23,274 nt of DNA from Verrucomicrobiota bacterium (GCA_016876055.1 VHDM01000009.1:1-23274); one strand, 5' to 3'; shown: positions 1 to 8,416, numbered from the stretch's first letter. Translations and numbers: made by a program. Notes: a model not told the origin generated them from the letters alone.

Positions 1-176
1 GAGACACGGTCAGGATCGAGGGATTTCAAGCGGACGCGGACTTCGGTGCCGCGGCCGTCAAAGACGGCGGCGGAGTCGCCCTCGCGGAGGCGGAGCACGT
101 GGACGGCGTGGTGGGACTCCTCGGTGGGGAGGACGCCGGAAGCGAGGTCGGGTTGGTAAAAGCGGTGGCCGGGCAC
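1..176 (-). CDS. rsmE: RsmE, 16S rRNA m3U1498 methyltransferase (N-terminal part, runs off left edge)
   Basis: The reading frame after dnaJ opens at a GTG three bases past the dnaJ stop and stays open to the edge of the window, giving 58 residues. It begins M-P-G-H-R-F-Y-Q-P and contains E-S-H-H-A-V-H-V-L-R-L-R-E-G-D, then V-F-D-G-R-G-T-E. This is the pattern of the PUA-like N-terminal domain of RsmE, which methylates U1498 of 16S rRNA. The SPOUT catalytic domain lies outside the window. rsmE downstream of dnaJ is a familiar arrangement in other bacteria and supports the call. The gene should be co-transcribed with grpE and dnaJ. The GTG start is chosen because the RFYQP motif follows it directly. 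Confidence 0.85.
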   Translation of the reverse strand, partial: MPGHRFYQPDLASGVLPTEESHHAVHVLRLREGDSAAVFDGRGTEVRVRLKSLDPDRV

Positions 177-179
177 GGG

Positions 180-1343
180 TCAGCCCTTAAAAAGATTGCG
201 GGCTTTTTCGAGAAAGGATTGGCCTTCCGGGTGGGTGGATTCGTCGCAGAGCTTGGCGAACTGCTCAAGGGCTTGGCGTTGGGTGGCGGTGAGGTGTTTG
301 GGAACCTCCACCCGAACGCGCACGTGGAGGTCGCCGCGGGCCCTTCCGGAAAGGGAGGGTACGCCCTGACTGCGGAGACGAAACACCTTGTCGGAGGGGG
401 TTCCGGCAGGGATTTTCAGGTTCAATTCCCCATCCAGGCTGGGGACGCTGATTTCGGCGCCAAGGGTGAGCTGGGCGAAGGAGACGGGGACTTCACAAAA
501 GAGGTCGTCGTCCTGCCGCTCGAAGACCGGATGAGAGCGGACGGCGAGGACCACGTAGAGATCTCCGGCAGTCCCGCCGCGGCTGCCGGCTTCCCCCTGA
601 CCCGAGGAGCGGAGCCGCGCCCCGGTATCGACCCCCGCGGGGATCTTCAGCTTGATGCGGGCGTTTTCCTCCGCACGACCCTCGCCGTGGCAGTGTTTGC
701 AAGGGTGCTGGATGGTCTGGCCAGTGCCGCCGCATTTGGGGCAGGGCTGGGCGATGGAAAAGAAGCCGCGATTAACGGCCACCTGGCCTTGGCCCCGGCA
801 CGTGGTGCAGGTGACCACCTTGGAGCCGGAGGCAGCTCCGGTGCCGCCACAGTGAGAGCAGGGGGCCGGGCGGCGGATGGTGATTTCTTTTTCGCAGCCT
901 TGGACGGCCTCGAGAAAATCGATCTCCAAATCGTAGCGGAGATCGGCGCCCTGATTGGAACGGGAGCCGCGGCGACGTCCACGCCCGCCGCCTCCGCCCA
1001 TGGCCTCCTCGAAAATATCCCCAAAGATCGTGCCGCCCAGGCCGCTGGATCCGAAGACGTCGCGGAAGAGTTCGAAGGGGTCGTGGAAACCTCCGCCCGG
1101 CATACCCCCGCCCGGAGCAAAGGCTTGGTGACCGAAGCGGTCATAGGCATCGCGTTTCTGCGGATCCGAAAGGACCTCGTAGGCCTCGCCGATCTCCTTG
1201 AATTTCTCCTCCGCCTTTTTGTCGCCCTTGTGTTTATCGGGGTGGTGCTGCAGGGCGAGTTTCCGATAGGCCTTTTTGATTTCCTCCTGGGTGACGCTAC
1301 GGCCGACCCCAAGAACCTCGTAGTAGTCCTTTTTGGCGGCCAC
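180..1343 (-). CDS. dnaJ: DnaJ, Hsp40 co-chaperone of DnaK
   Basis: This 387-residue protein is a complete type I DnaJ, which delivers unfolded clients to DnaK and stimulates its ATPase. The N-terminal J domain (about 1-70) carries the HPD motif at residues 34-36. A Gly/Phe-rich linker follows (about 75-130). Four zinc-binding CxxCxGxG repeats (C-S-H-C-G-G-T-G, C-T-T-C-R-G-Q-G, C-P-K-C-G-G-T-G, C-K-H-C-H-G-E-G) lie at about 160-225, then the substrate-binding C-terminal domains. All key residues are present and the length is typical. The start codon is GTG (positions 1343-1341), three bases after the grpE stop, with no clear SD, so translation is probably coupled to grpE. Confidence 0.97.
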   Translation of the reverse strand: MAAKKDYYEVLGVGRSVTQEEIKKAYRKLALQHHPDKHKGDKKAEEKFKEIGEAYEVLSDPQKRDAYDRFGHQAFAPGGGMPGGGFHDPFELFRDVFGSSGLGGTIFGDIFEEAMGGGGGRGRRRGSRSNQGADLRYDLEIDFLEAVQGCEKEITIRRPAPCSHCGGTGAASGSKVVTCTTCRGQGQVAVNRGFFSIAQPCPKCGGTGQTIQHPCKHCHGEGRAEENARIKLKIPAGVDTGARLRSSGQGEAGSRGGTAGDLYVVLAVRSHPVFERQDDDLFCEVPVSFAQLTLGAEISVPSLDGELNLKIPAGTPSDKVFRLRSQGVPSLSGRARGDLHVRVRVEVPKHLTATQRQALEQFAKLCDESTHPEGQSFLEKARNLFKG

Positions 1344-1346
1344 GGA

Positions 1347-1910
1347 TCAGGCAGCCGTTTGGTTGGGGGCGACGGTGACAACGCTGGCCGGACGGAGAAG
1401 GCGGTCGCCCAGCTTGAAGCCGCGGCGACGTTGATGAAGCACGGTGCCTTCCGGGTTCCCTGGTGCGGGCTCTTGGCCGAGGGCCTCGTGCAGATGGGGG
1501 TCGAAGGGCTTGCCGAGCGCCTCGATTGGGGTGACCCCGTGATCGGTGAGGAAGCGTTCGAACTGGCTTTGGATAAGTTTCAGCCCTGAAACCACGGAAG
1601 CGACGTCCTGAGCGGAGGCGGCGGCCTGTAGGCCAAGCTCAAGGTGGTCGAGCAGGGGAAGAAAGTCGGAGAGGATGGATTGGTTGGCGTATTTGAGGGA
1701 TTCCTCTTTCTCGCGGGTGAGGCGCTTGCGGGAGTTTTCAAAGTCGGCCCGGACGCGGAGAAGCTGGTCTTTGAGAGACGCGATTTCTGCCGCCGGGTCG
1801 GCCTTGGCGGCGGGGGCAGGGGTGGATGGGGCGGGTTGTCCATCTGGCAGGACAATTTGAGGTTCCCCCGCGGGCGCGGAGCCTGATTTGGAAGAAGACT
1901 TGGGCTTCAT
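1347..1910 (-). CDS. grpE: GrpE, nucleotide exchange factor for DnaK
   Basis: GrpE releases ADP from DnaK and completes the chaperone cycle with DnaJ. The 187 residues start with a disordered Ser/Pro/Ala-rich tail (1-40), continue into a long helical region with a typical R-A-D-F-E-N segment, and end with the GrpE signature F-D-P-x-x-H-E-A-L followed by G-F-K-L-G-D-R-L-L-R-P-A-x-V-x-V. The gene leads a grpE-dnaJ-rsmE operon; dnaK itself is not in the window. The ATG has no SD in front of it. No CIRCE inverted repeat (HrcA operator) is seen in the 120 bp upstream. Confidence 0.96.
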   Translation of the reverse strand: MKPKSSSKSGSAPAGEPQIVLPDGQPAPSTPAPAAKADPAAEIASLKDQLLRVRADFENSRKRLTREKEESLKYANQSILSDFLPLLDHLELGLQAAASAQDVASVVSGLKLIQSQFERFLTDHGVTPIEALGKPFDPHLHEALGQEPAPGNPEGTVLHQRRRGFKLGDRLLRPASVVTVAPNQTAA

Positions 1911-1948
1911 GAATTTACATGTGGAAAATACATCTGAACCGAAGCCAC

Positions 1949-1976
1949 AAGTTATTTACCAGAAGGGAGATGTCAA
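1949..1976 (-). promoter_or_regulatory. putative sigma-70-type promoter of grpE-dnaJ-rsmE
   Basis: On the minus strand a perfect TTGACA (-35, positions 1976-1971) is followed by a 16-bp spacer and TAACTT (-10, 1954-1949). The transcript would have a leader of about 30 bases before the grpE ATG at 1910. It lies in the gap between the TPR gene and grpE, so the heat-shock genes can be expressed independently of uvrA. The -10 match is only moderate. Confidence 0.45.
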
Positions 1977-2030
1977 TCGAGGCCAAAGGCGGTCGGGGCT
2001 GGCAGGGTGCGGAAGCGGATGGAAAACCTA

Positions 2031-4544
2031 CTAGTCGGACCAGAGGAAGTGGCGGTTGCGAAGGTCATCGATCTTTTTGGCAAAAGCAGCCTGATTGGGG
2101 CCGCCGGTGTTTTCCAGGATGCGGTAGATCGCGAGCGCTCCCTTAAAATCGTTGCGTTTTTCCTGAATACGGGCCGCTTCGGCGCCGGAGCGGGCGAACC
2201 AGAGGTATTCGGGTTGTGCCGGGCCGGAAGCGGAACTGCCCAAACGGCCGTAGAGGACATCCAGGTAAGCCTGCAGGGCTTCCTCTTCCCGGCCGAGCTG
2301 TTCGAGGGACCGGCCTTTGATGAAGCCGGCCTCGTTTTTGTCGGAGGCATCGGCTGCCGAACTTTTGAGGATTCCCTCAGCGGTGGTGACCGCCCGCTCC
2401 AGGTTGGCCTTATCGTTGCCGCCCAAGGCAAATTCGCAGGCTAGGCGGCGTTGGCTGACTTCCACCCATGCCCTCTGCTCCGGAGTGCGGTTGGCGAGAA
2501 GAGAGTTGGCAATTTGCAAGCCGTCGGAGTAATCGCCGGAAACCCGGCAGGCATCAATCTCGGCCAAGCGCGCGTCGGGACGGAGGGGGGAATTGTCAGG
2601 CAGGGAGCGAAAAATGTTAATCGCCTCCTCCGGGTTTCCCAAAGCCAGGGCACTGAGGCCGGCGTAGTAAAGGGCATGGTCCGCCAGCGGATCGTTGGGG
2701 AATTTTTTGGCCATTTCCCGGAAGGCGGTCAGGGCTTCCCCATGGGTCTTTTCCTGGTAATGGGTCTGGGCGATCTGAAAGGAAAGTGCCGGGGCCAGTG
2801 TGCTTTTGGGAAAGCGGCTGAGAAGTTTTGCGAACTCGGCTCGGGCCTGGGTTCCGGTCAGTTCCTTGGCACGGAGACGGGCTTCAATGCCGGAGGCCAG
2901 AGCCTGAGGCAGCAAGGGCGAATCGGGAAAAGACTTTTCGAAATCCGCAAAGGCCAAAGAGGCTTCCGCAAGGTTGCCGGCCCGGAGGAGGGAGTTGGCC
3001 CTGCGCAGAACGGCCTCGGCCTGAAAGGCACTTGAGCCGGGCAGCTGGGCAACCTCTTCAAGGGCAGTGCGACTCGCGGCGGAGTCACCTTTCGACTCGA
3101 GCATCCGGCCGCGTTCCAGAGCGAGGGCGGCGCGGCGATCACTGTCCGGAAACTTTTTGGAAAAATCTTTCTCCAGCCGGGCAAAGCCGACGGGGTCAGG
3201 GACGCGGGCGGTGGCCAAGGCCGCATTGTAGAGGGCCTGCTGGGCGTCTTCCGGCCCGGGGGCGTTCCGAATCGCGGCCTCGTAAGCGGCGGCGGACTCG
3301 GCAGCCTTCCCCTCCTTCAGCCAAAGATCTCCCAAGGCGAAGTGGGCCTGGTAGGCGATCGGGGCGGCCAAATCCGGTTTTTTGAGGAGGGTGCGCAGCA
3401 ATTCGCGCGCGGCGCCTGCCTGGCCCTGTTGGACGAGGGACTCGGCCAGGATGACCTGGGCCGGGGAGACGGCCGGAGAATCGGGATAATTCTGGATGAG
3501 ATTGTCGAGATCGGCGGCCGCGGCCTCCGCGTTACCGGCCTCCAAGGTGGCGGAGCCAAGCAGAAGCAGGGCGGGAGCAAAGCGACCCCGTTTGCCGTCG
3601 TCGTTTTCGCGTTCCCGGACGGAATCACGCAGGCGAAGGGCAGCCGTGGGCAAGGACTGACTGGCCTGGGCGGCGGCGAGGTATTCGCGGGCGGCCGCAA
3701 GGTAGGTTGCAGGGTCCCCGTCCCGTTCCAGGGCTTTTTCCAAAGCAGTGGTGGCGTCGGCGGGCTTGCCGCGGGCACGGTCGATCCGGGCGATGGCGAT
3801 CCAGGCGCGGGCCAACAGGTCCTGTCCCGCGCCCTCGGCATCCTCCACCAGTTGCTGAAAAAGTTCCCGTGCTTCCTCGCTTTTGCCGCGGGCCGCACTG
3901 ATTTCGGCCCGCCAGTAGCGAGCTTCGGCCCGAGCGGACGGAGAAGCGGTCTCCTTCATGGAGGCCAGTCCCTGTTCTGCTTCCTCCTGTTTTCCTTCGG
4001 CGAGGAGGGTTTTCACGAGAAGCAACCGGGCGGCGTCCGCCACCGGATCTTCTTTTACCATCAGCTCCTGCAAATCCTTTTTCCCGGCCTCCCGCTCGTT
4101 TGCATTCAGCAAGGCGGTGGCTCGATCCAGACGGGCTTGCTGGGCCTGGCTGACCGGCAAGGAAGTCAGGTCGAGCTTTTGCCATTCCACGAGGGCTTCT
4201 TTCCAGCGGCCGGCTTCATTCAGGGCGGAGGCGTGAACGAGCAAAACCCGCGAGGCCATCGCCGGCGGGGGTGGTTGCGGGAGGGCGGCGATAGCCTCAA
4301 GGGCACGTTGGTCCTTGAGCAGGGCCTCGGCAAGAAGCACCTGGGCTTCCGGTTGGGGCGGTGGGCTATTTTTTTGAAGCCAGGCGCGGAGGCGTTTAAC
4401 GGCGTCGCGGGGCAATCCGTCCCGGATCATCTCCTCCGCCACGCGGAGGTCTTTGGGCAGCTCGGTGCTCTGGAGGCCCTGCGGGCAAAGGGGCCCCAGG
4501 CCGTGGATGGCGAGGAGGACAAGGCTGAGACGGCGTGGCTTCAT
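2031..4544 (-). CDS. large exported tetratricopeptide-repeat protein
   Basis: This 837-residue protein begins with a basic, hydrophobic stretch (about 1-22, K-P-R-R then L-S-L-V-L-L-A-I) that looks like a signal peptide, so it is probably periplasmic or envelope-attached. The rest is almost entirely helical and Ala/Leu/Glu-rich, with repeated TPR-like units. Several have the F-P-x-S/D-x-L-x-x-x-A pattern seen in YbgF- and BamD-like repeats (for example F-P-D-S-P-L-L-P-Q-A and F-P-N-D-P-L-A-D-H-A). No enzymatic domain is visible. It probably acts as a protein-protein interaction scaffold in the cell envelope; the exact role is unknown. Its ATG overlaps the uvrA stop as ATGA, so it is translationally coupled to uvrA, although a functional link is not obvious. 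Confidence 0.85.
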   Translation of the reverse strand: MKPRRLSLVLLAIHGLGPLCPQGLQSTELPKDLRVAEEMIRDGLPRDAVKRLRAWLQKNSPPPQPEAQVLLAEALLKDQRALEAIAALPQPPPPAMASRVLLVHASALNEAGRWKEALVEWQKLDLTSLPVSQAQQARLDRATALLNANEREAGKKDLQELMVKEDPVADAARLLLVKTLLAEGKQEEAEQGLASMKETASPSARAEARYWRAEISAARGKSEEARELFQQLVEDAEGAGQDLLARAWIAIARIDRARGKPADATTALEKALERDGDPATYLAAAREYLAAAQASQSLPTAALRLRDSVRERENDDGKRGRFAPALLLLGSATLEAGNAEAAAADLDNLIQNYPDSPAVSPAQVILAESLVQQGQAGAARELLRTLLKKPDLAAPIAYQAHFALGDLWLKEGKAAESAAAYEAAIRNAPGPEDAQQALYNAALATARVPDPVGFARLEKDFSKKFPDSDRRAALALERGRMLESKGDSAASRTALEEVAQLPGSSAFQAEAVLRRANSLLRAGNLAEASLAFADFEKSFPDSPLLPQALASGIEARLRAKELTGTQARAEFAKLLSRFPKSTLAPALSFQIAQTHYQEKTHGEALTAFREMAKKFPNDPLADHALYYAGLSALALGNPEEAINIFRSLPDNSPLRPDARLAEIDACRVSGDYSDGLQIANSLLANRTPEQRAWVEVSQRRLACEFALGGNDKANLERAVTTAEGILKSSAADASDKNEAGFIKGRSLEQLGREEEALQAYLDVLYGRLGSSASGPAQPEYLWFARSGAEAARIQEKRNDFKGALAIYRILENTGGPNQAAFAKKIDDLRNRHFLWSD

Positions 4545-7381
4545 TTAATCAGGTCTCGCAGGACTTTACCGGTGGCACTGGCAGTAGCCCGGGCGATGGC
4601 GGCGGGCGGGCCTTGGGCAACGATGCGGCCGCCGCTTTCCCCGCCGCCAGGACCGAGGTCAATGACATGGTCAGCGTGGCGGATGACATCGGGATGGTGT
4701 TCCACGATAACGAGGGTATGTCCGGAATCGCACAAGGCGAAGAAAACCGAAAGCAGGCGTTCCACTTCGGCGAGGTGGAGGCCGGTGGTGGGCTCGTCGA
4801 GAAGGTAGAGGGAAGGCCCGCGAGTCCGCGAAGCCAAGGCGGTGGCGAGCCGGACGCGCTGGGCTTCTCCTCCCGAGAGGCGATCAGCCGGCTGGCCAAC
4901 GGGCAGGTACCCGAGGCCGACCTTTTGCAGGGCTTCGAGTGCCGAAGCCAGAGCCGGAATTGACCGAAACAGCTGGAGGGCGCGGTCCACGGAAAGCTCG
5001 AGCACATCGGCAATGGAATGGCCGCGGTAGGTCACCGCCAGAGTTTCCCGGTTGTAGCGGCGGCCGCCACAGGTGGGGCAGGGAGCGACGGCTTCGGGAA
5101 GGAGTTGGAGTTGGACGGTGACCTCCCCGTGGCCGCCACAGGTTTCACAACGACCGCCCCGGACGTTAAAGCTGAACCGGGAGGGGCCGAAGCCGCGGGC
5201 GCGGGAAGCCGGGAGGGCGGCAAAAAGTTTTCGAAGCTCGTCAAAGACGCCGAGGATGGTGAGAGGATTGGAGCGGGAAAGACGAGCCAAGGGGGTTTGA
5301 TCAATGACGAGAGCGCGGTGGAGGGATTCGGCACCAGACAAAGACCGAAAGGACCCGGGCTCCGGTGCGGATGCGGAGCCACCCAGTTGGCGCTGGAGGG
5401 CCGGGGCAAGCGTGTCGAACACCAAGGTGCTTTTGCCGGAACCACTGACGCCGGTGACGCAGGTAAAAGAGCCGAGAGGGATTTCTAGGTCCACCTGCTT
5501 AAGGTTGTGGGCAGAGGCGCCGCGGAGGATCAGCCTGCCAATGGAGGCAGGGTGACGGGCGGGGAACGAAATCCGCCTCTGGCCGGAAAGAAAAGCGCCC
5601 GTGAGGGACGCTGGGGTCGAGGCGATTTCCTTCGGGCTGCCTTGAGCCACCAGCCTTCCGCCTTCGGTGCCTGCCCCGGGGCCCAGTTCAATGAGGTGAT
5701 CAGCGCGGCGGAGGGTTTCCTCGTCGTGTTCAACTACCAGGAGGGAATTACCGAGATCACGGAGGGCGGCGAGGAGGTCGAGCAGGCGGGAGTGGTCGGA
5801 GGGGTGAAGGCCGATGCTGGGCTCATCCAAGACATAGAGAACCCCGGTGAGGCCGCCGCCGAGCTGGGTGGCGAGGCGGGCGCGGCGGGCTTCGCCGCCC
5901 GACAGGGTATCCATGGGGCGATCCAGGGTGAGGTAGCCGAGCCCCAGTTTTTCCAGAAAGGTGAGGCGGTGCATGACCGCACGGCGCAGGGGATCGAAGG
6001 CGTGGGCCGAGGGCCCGGCGGGAACGGAAAGTTCCTCGAGAAATTTACGGGCGGCGGAGATGGATAGCTGGCAGAGAGAGGCGATGTCGTGACCGCGACC
6101 AGGCGGGCCGCCCAAAGTCACCAGCAGGGCGTCTGGGTGAAGACGGCGACCCCGGCAACTGGGGCAGATGCCGGGGCTGAAAAAACGGCGGATGCGTTGG
6201 CGGGCTGCATCACTGGTAGCCTCCGTCATGCGGCGATCCAATTCAGGGAGAATGCCCTCAAAAGGTTTTTTTTCCCGAATCAAGCGGCCGGGTTGCGCGG
6301 TTTGCAAAGTGACGGATTTTCCGTTGGAGCCGCGCAGGAGAAATTCCCGGGCGGACGCGGGCCAGCCGGACCAAGGGGTGGTGGCCTCCACACCGAGGTG
6401 GCGGGCGAGGTCACGGCCGAGGTTCCGGTAGTAGGAGCGGATGCGGGGATGGGCGCGGTTCCACGGGGCGATGGCACCTTTGTCCAAGGAGAGGGAAGGG
6501 TTGGGGACGATTTTGGCCGAATCCGGAGCGAGGCGGACGCCGAGGCCGGAGCACTCCGGGCAGGCGCCTTCCGGGCTGTTGAAGGAGAAGTGGCGCGGAG
6601 TGAGGCGAGGGGCGCGATAGCCGGTCTGGGGGTCCTCGGGTTCGGAGGACAGGGAAAGATCCGGCTGGCCGGAAGATTGGGAGAAGTCGGCTGAAGTAAA
6701 GGCGACGGTGAGGCGGCCTTGGCCGAGGCGGAGGGCCAGTTCCACAGAGTCGGCGAGGCGGGCGCGGCCTGTTTCCTGGATTTGGAGACGGTCGATGACC
6801 AGTTCCAAGGCCTCCTCCTCGGTGGAAGCAGCGAGATCGATCCACTGGCCTTGGCGGCGGGCACGGAGAAAGCCCTCTTTTTTTAGTCGAGCGGGATCCG
6901 CGGAAGGGAGCGGGGCGAGCAGGACAGCAAACGTGCCGGGTTTTTCCCGGAGGAGGCGATCGACGATTTGTTGGGGTGAGGAGGCGAGCAGTGGTCGGCC
7001 GCTTTTGGGATCGTGCGGTGTGCCGTGGGTGGCGTAGAGGACGCGGAGGTGGTCGTGAATTTCGGTGGCGGTGGCGAGGGTGGAGCGGCCGGAGCCGCCG
7101 GAGTGGCGTTGTTCGACGGCCAAAGTGGGAGAGAGGCCCTCGATGGAATCAACAGCGGGAGCCGGGAGGCGTTCAAGATGGAGCCGGGCGTGGGCGGAGA
7201 GGCTCTCGAGGTAGCGGCGCTGGCCCTCGGCGTAGATGGTGTCAAACGCGAGGGAGGATTTTCCGGACCCGGAGGGACCGGTGAGGACGACGAGGCGGTG
7301 TTTGGGGATGTCGAGATCGAGGCGGGAGAGATTGTGCTGACGGGCGCCGCGGATGCGGAGGAGATCGCCAGGTCGGCTCAC
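4541..7381 (-). CDS. uvrA: UvrA-type excinuclease ABC subunit A, divergent
   Basis: UvrA is the ATP-driven damage sensor of nucleotide excision repair and loads UvrB on DNA. The 946 residues hold two ABC modules: Walker A G-P-S-G-S-G-K-S (35-42) and G-V-S-G-S-G-K-S-T (about 645), with L-S-G-G-E signatures at about 490 and 837. A UvrB-binding-type region (about 150-240) is recognisable. The C-terminal zinc module is intact (C-E-T-C and C-P-T-C, about 743-769), but the first zinc module keeps only C-P-E-C (about 275); its partner pair reads D-P-Q-T-G, and the usual P-H-C-P-x-C-G further upstream reads P-H-D-P-K-S-G. The usual G-R-T-P-R-S-N-P-A-T-Y reads A-R-L-S-R-S-N-P-L-T-I. It may be a paralogue beside a standard UvrA elsewhere. 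Start is GTG, 29 bases after rpmA. Confidence 0.9.
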   Translation of the reverse strand: MSRPGDLLRIRGARQHNLSRLDLDIPKHRLVVLTGPSGSGKSSLAFDTIYAEGQRRYLESLSAHARLHLERLPAPAVDSIEGLSPTLAVEQRHSGGSGRSTLATATEIHDHLRVLYATHGTPHDPKSGRPLLASSPQQIVDRLLREKPGTFAVLLAPLPSADPARLKKEGFLRARRQGQWIDLAASTEEEALELVIDRLQIQETGRARLADSVELALRLGQGRLTVAFTSADFSQSSGQPDLSLSSEPEDPQTGYRAPRLTPRHFSFNSPEGACPECSGLGVRLAPDSAKIVPNPSLSLDKGAIAPWNRAHPRIRSYYRNLGRDLARHLGVEATTPWSGWPASAREFLLRGSNGKSVTLQTAQPGRLIREKKPFEGILPELDRRMTEATSDAARQRIRRFFSPGICPSCRGRRLHPDALLVTLGGPPGRGHDIASLCQLSISAARKFLEELSVPAGPSAHAFDPLRRAVMHRLTFLEKLGLGYLTLDRPMDTLSGGEARRARLATQLGGGLTGVLYVLDEPSIGLHPSDHSRLLDLLAALRDLGNSLLVVEHDEETLRRADHLIELGPGAGTEGGRLVAQGSPKEIASTPASLTGAFLSGQRRISFPARHPASIGRLILRGASAHNLKQVDLEIPLGSFTCVTGVSGSGKSTLVFDTLAPALQRQLGGSASAPEPGSFRSLSGAESLHRALVIDQTPLARLSRSNPLTILGVFDELRKLFAALPASRARGFGPSRFSFNVRGGRCETCGGHGEVTVQLQLLPEAVAPCPTCGGRRYNRETLAVTYRGHSIADVLELSVDRALQLFRSIPALASALEALQKVGLGYLPVGQPADRLSGGEAQRVRLATALASRTRGPSLYLLDEPTTGLHLAEVERLLSVFFALCDSGHTLVIVEHHPDVIRHADHVIDLGPGGGESGGRIVAQGPPAAIARATASATGKVLRDLIK

Positions 7382-7410
7382 GGGAGGCGCGGGAAACCGC
7401 GCAGGCCGGG

Positions 7411-7671
7411 TTAGGAAGCCGCCGCGGGCGTGGGATCGATGTGGATGCGCCGGTTGCCGCGGTCGAAGCGGACGTGACCGTCGGAAAGGGCGAAAAGCGT
7501 ATGATCGCGGCCCATGCCGACGTTGTTACCGGCGTGGAACTTGGTGCCGCGCTGGCGGATGAGAATGGAGCCGGCGGGGACGAGCTGACCGCCGTACCGC
7601 TTCACGCCGAGACGTTGGCTGTGGCTGTCGCGGCCGTTGCGTGTGGATCCCTGTCCTTTTTTATGTGCCAT
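7411..7671 (-). CDS. rpmA: 50S ribosomal protein L27
   Basis: L27 sits near the peptidyl-transferase centre of the large ribosomal subunit. The 86 residues begin M-A-H-K-K-G-Q-G-S-T-R-N-G-R-D-S and contain the family core K-R-Y-G-G-Q and the signature G-x-I-L-I-R-Q-R-G-T-K-F-H-A-G. Length is typical. The N-terminus starts directly with the mature A-H-K-K, without the cleaved extension found in many Firmicutes. It lies 14 bases after rplU in the usual L21-L27 pair, and a GGGAG ribosome-binding site stands about 8 bases before its ATG. Confidence 0.97.
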   Translation of the reverse strand: MAHKKGQGSTRNGRDSHSQRLGVKRYGGQLVPAGSILIRQRGTKFHAGNNVGMGRDHTLFALSDGHVRFDRGNRRIHIDPTPAAAS

Positions 7672-7685
7672 GACGAACTCCCTGG

Positions 7686-8009
7686 TTAGCGGCCACCCTG
7701 AATGGCCTTGATCTTGATGCGGGTGCGGGCCTGACGATGGCCGACCTTGCGATGATACCCTTCCCGACGGCGATATTTGTAGGCGATGACTTTCGGGGCG
7801 CGGTCTTGGGCCAGAACCTCGGCCACGACCTTGGCCCCAGAGACCACAGGTTTCCCAACTTGGACCTTGGAGTCCTGGGCAAGAAGGAGGATGTCGGAAA
7901 TCTCGGTGGAGGAGCCAGGTTCGCCCGCAAGGCGTTCCACCTCAAGGGTATCGCCTTCGCGAACCTTGTACTGTTTTCCACCTGTCCGGATGACGGCTAG
8001 AGCTGGCAT
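7686..8009 (-). CDS. rplU: 50S ribosomal protein L21
   Basis: L21 binds 23S rRNA in the large subunit. The 107 residues contain A-V-I-R-T-G-G-K-Q-Y-K-V near the N-terminus and the C-terminal signature K-Y-R-R-R-E-G-Y-H-R-K-x-G-H-R-Q, both diagnostic. The gene is first in rplU-rpmA, which continues into uvrA and the TPR gene with short gaps. There is no SD before the ATG, and a -10-like box lies only nine bases upstream. No intervening ysxB-like gene separates L21 and L27, unlike in Firmicutes. Confidence 0.97.
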   Translation of the reverse strand: MPALAVIRTGGKQYKVREGDTLEVERLAGEPGSSTEISDILLLAQDSKVQVGKPVVSGAKVVAEVLAQDRAPKVIAYKYRRREGYHRKVGHRQARTRIKIKAIQGGR

Positions 8010-8018
8010 AGATTGACA

Positions 8019-8046
8019 ATAGTACGCTCTAAATGACTGAAGGCAA
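8019..8046 (-). promoter_or_regulatory. putative promoter of rplU-rpmA
   Basis: On the minus strand TTGCCT (8046-8041) is followed by a 16-bp spacer and TACTAT (8024-8019). The -10 box ends nine bases before the rplU ATG, so the transcript would have almost no leader. The rest of the gap up to 8141 is a pyrimidine-rich stretch on this strand with no clear hairpin or r-protein leader structure. Confidence 0.4.
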
Positions 8047-8141
8047 GGATGTTCGTTATCAGGAGATAGGAGGTAGCAAACGAGAAAAAGGAGGAGAGAG
8101 AAGGATGGGGATTAAGCGGGGGAAAATCCAGGGAGGTGGTT

Positions 8142-8405
8142 TTAGGGGAGTTTCGGGGATCGGGAAGCGACGGAGCGGACGAGGAGGACGTCTTCGTGAC
8201 GGGCGCGGCGACGGTGGTAGCGCTTCTCCATTTCCTCAAGCAGGGAGTTCCAGGCGGATGCGGGAAGGATCTTGGGAGTCTCCCACTCCTCGGCGTCCTT
8301 GCGTTTTCTCTGCCAGGAGACTTTGCCAGCAAAGAGGGAAACGCGGTAAAGGACGGGGGGCTCGTCGCCGCCCGGTTTTTCCGTCCATTCAATGGCCCGG
8401 CGCAC
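8142..8405 (-). CDS. hypothetical protein, third gene of the hpnH cluster
   Basis: I do not recognise this 87-residue protein. It is charged and hydrophilic, with no signal peptide or membrane segment. It has a tryptophan-rich N-terminal half (I-E-W-T-E-K, V-S-W-Q-R-K-R) and a basic C-terminal region (E-K-R-Y-H-R-R-R-A-R-H-E-D-V-L-L-V-R). The GTG start is supported by a GGAG site about six bases upstream. It starts 11 bases after the stop of the preceding small gene on the same strand, so it probably belongs to the hpnH transcript. A cytoplasmic accessory or nucleic-acid-binding role is possible but unsupported. Confidence 0.6.
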   Translation of the reverse strand: MRRAIEWTEKPGGDEPPVLYRVSLFAGKVSWQRKRKDAEEWETPKILPASAWNSLLEEMEKRYHRRRARHEDVLLVRSVASRSPKLP

Positions 8406-8416
8406 GGGCGCTCCAA

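Noticed and set aside
99..1589. A 496-codon plus-strand frame across dnaJ and grpE
   Set aside because: It is a high-GC shadow; the minus strand encodes unmistakable DnaJ and GrpE.
2031..4544. The TPR protein as a frameshifted or fused gene
   Set aside because: The frame is open throughout with even repeat-like composition; no break or sudden change is visible.
3342..4808. A 488-codon plus-strand frame across the TPR gene and the end of uvrA
   Set aside because: Low-complexity shadow crossing two real genes on the other strand, with no motif of its own.
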